Below are positions 36,065 through 37,762 of a DNA stretch of 37,762 bases, one piece after another. This DNA is from DATCMA01 sp036563645 (GTDB lineage: Bacteria > Actinomycetota > Actinomycetes > Mycobacteriales > Micromonosporaceae), in assembly GCA_036563645.1 (NCBI GenBank), contig DATCMA010000065.1, positions 1 through 37,762 on the forward strand, written 5' to 3'. Each line of letters begins with the position of its first letter. Positions within the stretch are counted from its first letter, which is position 1. Both the position numbers and the translations under genes were made by a program. The notes under the pieces were generated by a model, which saw only the letters and a program-made list of their open reading frames with translations, had not been told where the DNA came from and ran no database searches.

Positions 36065-37762
36065 TCAGTCGTCAGCGCCGGTGGCGGCGGTACCGCCCAG
36101 GTCCGCCGGCACGGCGTCCGGCACCGACACCGGCTTGTCCGCGCCGCGGAACACCAACCGCGCGTTGTCGAGATCCGCCGGGTCGCCCTCGCAATCGACG
36201 ATCACGATCTGGCCCGGCTTGAGCTCGCCGAACAGAATCCGCTCGGACAGGTTGTCCTCGATGTCGCGCTGAATGGTCCGACGCAGCGGCCGGGCACCCA
36301 GCACCGGATCGAAGCCCTTCTTCGCCAAGTACCTCTTGGCGTTCTCCGTCAGCTCCATGGTCATGTCCTTGTTCCGGAGCTGCGTCTCGATCCGGGCGAC
36401 CATGATGTCGACGATCTTCAGGATGTCTTCCTCCCGGAGCTGGTGGAAGACGATCGTGTCGTCGATCCGGTTCAGGAACTCCGGGCGGAAGTGCTGCTTC
36501 AGCTCGTCGTTGACCTTCTGCTTCATCCGCTCGTAGGAGGATTCCTGGTCCTCCGACGCCTGGAAGCCGAACGACACCGCCTTGGCGACGTCGCGGGTCC
36601 CCAGGTTGGTGGTCAGGATGATCACCGTGTTCTTGAAGTCCACGATGCGGCCCTGACCGTCGGTGAGCCGGCCATCCTCGAGGATCTGCAGCAGCGTGTT
36701 GAAGACGTCGGGGTGGGCCTTTTCGATCTCATCGAAGAGGACCACCGAGAACGGCCGACGCCGCACCTTCTCGGTGAGCTGCCCGCCCTCGTCGTACCCG
36801 ACGTAGCCCGGAGGCGCCCCGACCAGCCGCGACACCGTGTAGCGGTCGTGGAACTCGCTCATGTCGAGCTGGATCAGCGCGTCCTCGGTGCCGAAGAGGA
36901 ACTCCGCCAGCGCCTTGGACAGCTCAGTCTTCCCGACACCGGACGGACCGGCGAAGATGAACGAGCCCGCCGGACGCTTCGGGTCCTTGAGCCCAGCCCG
37001 GGTGCGGCGGATCGCCCGCGAGACGGCCTTGACGGCCTCCTCCTGGCCGATCACCCGCTTGTGGAGCTCCTCCTCCATGCGGAGCAGCCGCACGGTCTCC
37101 TCTTCGGTGAGCTTGTAGACCGGGATGCCCGTCCAGTTGCCCAGCACCTCGGCGATCTGCTCGTCGTCGACCTCGCTGACGACGTCGAGATCGCCAGCCT
37201 TCCACTCCTTCTCCCGCTGCGCCTTCTGCGCGAGAAGCTGCTTCTCCTTGTCGCGCAGCTGCGCGGCGCGCTCGAAGTCCTGCGCGTCGATCGCCGCTTC
37301 CTTCTCGCGGCGCACCTGGGCGATGCGCTCGTCGAACTCGCGCAGGTCTGGCGGCGCGGTCATCCGGCGGATCCGCATCCGGGCACCGGCCTCGTCGATC
37401 AGGTCGATCGCCTTGTCCGGCAAGTACCGGTCGGAGATGTAGCGGTCCGCGAGCGTCGCCGCGGCCACCAGCGCGCGGTCGGTGATGCTCACCCGGTGGT
37501 GGGCCTCGTACCGGTCGCGCAGACCCTTGAGGATCTCGATCGTGTGGGCCAGCGACGGCTCACCCACGTGGATCGGCTGGAAGCGCCGCTCCAGCGCCGC
37601 GTCCTTCTCCAGGTGCTTGCGGTACTCGTCCAGCGTGGTCGCGCCGATCGTCTGCAACTCGCCACGGGCCAGCATCGGCTTGAGGATGCTCGCCGCGTCG
37701 ATCGCGCCTTCCGCCGCGCCCGCGCCCACCAGGGTGTGAATCTCGTCGATGAAGAGGATGAT
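36065..37762 (-). CDS. clpC: ATP-dependent Clp protease ATP-binding subunit ClpC (3' part, runs off the window)
   Basis: The C-terminal 565 residues of a Hsp100 unfoldase that feeds ClpP. The window opens within the first AAA domain at its Walker B (IILFIDEIHTL), continues through LVGAGAAEGAIDAASILKP, and includes the middle region with a UVR-like coiled segment (EKEAAIDAQDFERAAQLRDKEKQL) that distinguishes ClpC from ClpB. The second AAA domain has Walker A GPSGVGKTE, pore loop GAPPGYVGYDEGG, Walker B VVLFDEIEKAHPD, and LTTNLGTRD. The 5' end, including the N-domain and promoter, lies right of 37762. Confidence 0.97.
   Translation of the reverse strand: MILFIDEIHTLVGAGAAEGAIDAASILKPMLARGELQTIGATTLDEYRKHLEKDAALERRFQPIHVGEPSLAHTIEILKGLRDRYEAHHRVSITDRALVAAATLADRYISDRYLPDKAIDLIDEAGARMRIRRMTAPPDLREFDERIAQVRREKEAAIDAQDFERAAQLRDKEKQLLAQKAQREKEWKAGDLDVVSEVDDEQIAEVLGNWTGIPVYKLTEEETVRLLRMEEELHKRVIGQEEAVKAVSRAIRRTRAGLKDPKRPAGSFIFAGPSGVGKTELSKALAEFLFGTEDALIQLDMSEFHDRYTVSRLVGAPPGYVGYDEGGQLTEKVRRRPFSVVLFDEIEKAHPDVFNTLLQILEDGRLTDGQGRIVDFKNTVIILTTNLGTRDVAKAVSFGFQASEDQESSYERMKQKVNDELKQHFRPEFLNRIDDTIVFHQLREEDILKIVDIMVARIETQLRNKDMTMELTENAKRYLAKKGFDPVLGARPLRRTIQRDIEDNLSERILFGELKPGQIVIVDCEGDPADLDNARLVFRGADKPVSVPDAVPADLGGTAATGADD

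Overview
The window reads as about 38 kb of chromosome from a high-GC (roughly 70%) actinomycete. The evidence is the GTG starts and G/C-ending codons, the actinobacterial families (CarD, DUF2510-RDD, Pat-type aminotransferase, MsiK-like ATPase) and -10 boxes of the TANNNT type. A secreted GH11 xylanase, a glucuronate operon and an MsiK-type sugar ATPase suggest a plant-polymer degrader, possibly related to Streptosporangiales. The genus cannot be fixed from sequence reading alone.

Layout. 1-665: the leader-distal end of a type I-E CRISPR array, with cas genes presumably to the left. 829-905: tRNA-Thr(UGU). 1244-10380: a sugar-use region holding an msiK-like ATPase, an overlapping uxaC-uxuB operon (glucuronate to mannonate) with a divergent LacI-type regulator, then rlmB and cysS, and a GH11-CBM2 xylanase with a strong promoter and a candidate operator. 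The xylanase would release xylo-oligomers and glucuronic-acid-substituted fragments, the uronate genes would use the acid, and MsiK would energise sugar import whose permeases lie elsewhere. 11054-22486: a low-GC lipoprotein gene, class II and class I fumarases side by side, two membrane-anchored PQQ-type beta-propeller proteins flanking an RDD protein and a Pat aminotransferase, an SRPBCC protein and a TPR membrane protein.

22541-24310: ispF, ispD and carD. With cysS and rlmB these are usually one contiguous actinobacterial block; here the order and strand are kept but about 13.4 kb lies between ispF and cysS. 24648-25391: a membrane-anchored redoxin-like protein. 25443-29312: a compact secondary-metabolite locus (type III polyketide synthase, acyl-CoA-dehydrogenase-like flavoprotein, UbiG-like methyltransferase and divergent UbiA prenyltransferase), probably making a methylated, prenylated alkyl-phenol or quinone. 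The last ~54 codons of the polyketide synthase are strikingly AT-rich and include three TTA codons. 29443-37762: maintenance genes: a lipoprotein, radA, disA (both with signs of leaderless transcription), an anchored extracellular protein, def overlapped by a double-ACT gene, mutY, and the 3' part of clpC, which runs off the right edge.

The points I would follow first are the type III PKS locus and its compositionally odd gene end, the repeated CRISPR spacer that implies a block duplication, the palindromes around the uronate and xylanase promoters, and the split carD-ispDF-cysS-rlmB block. Everything here is from direct reading; family assignments rest on recognised motifs and no database search was run.
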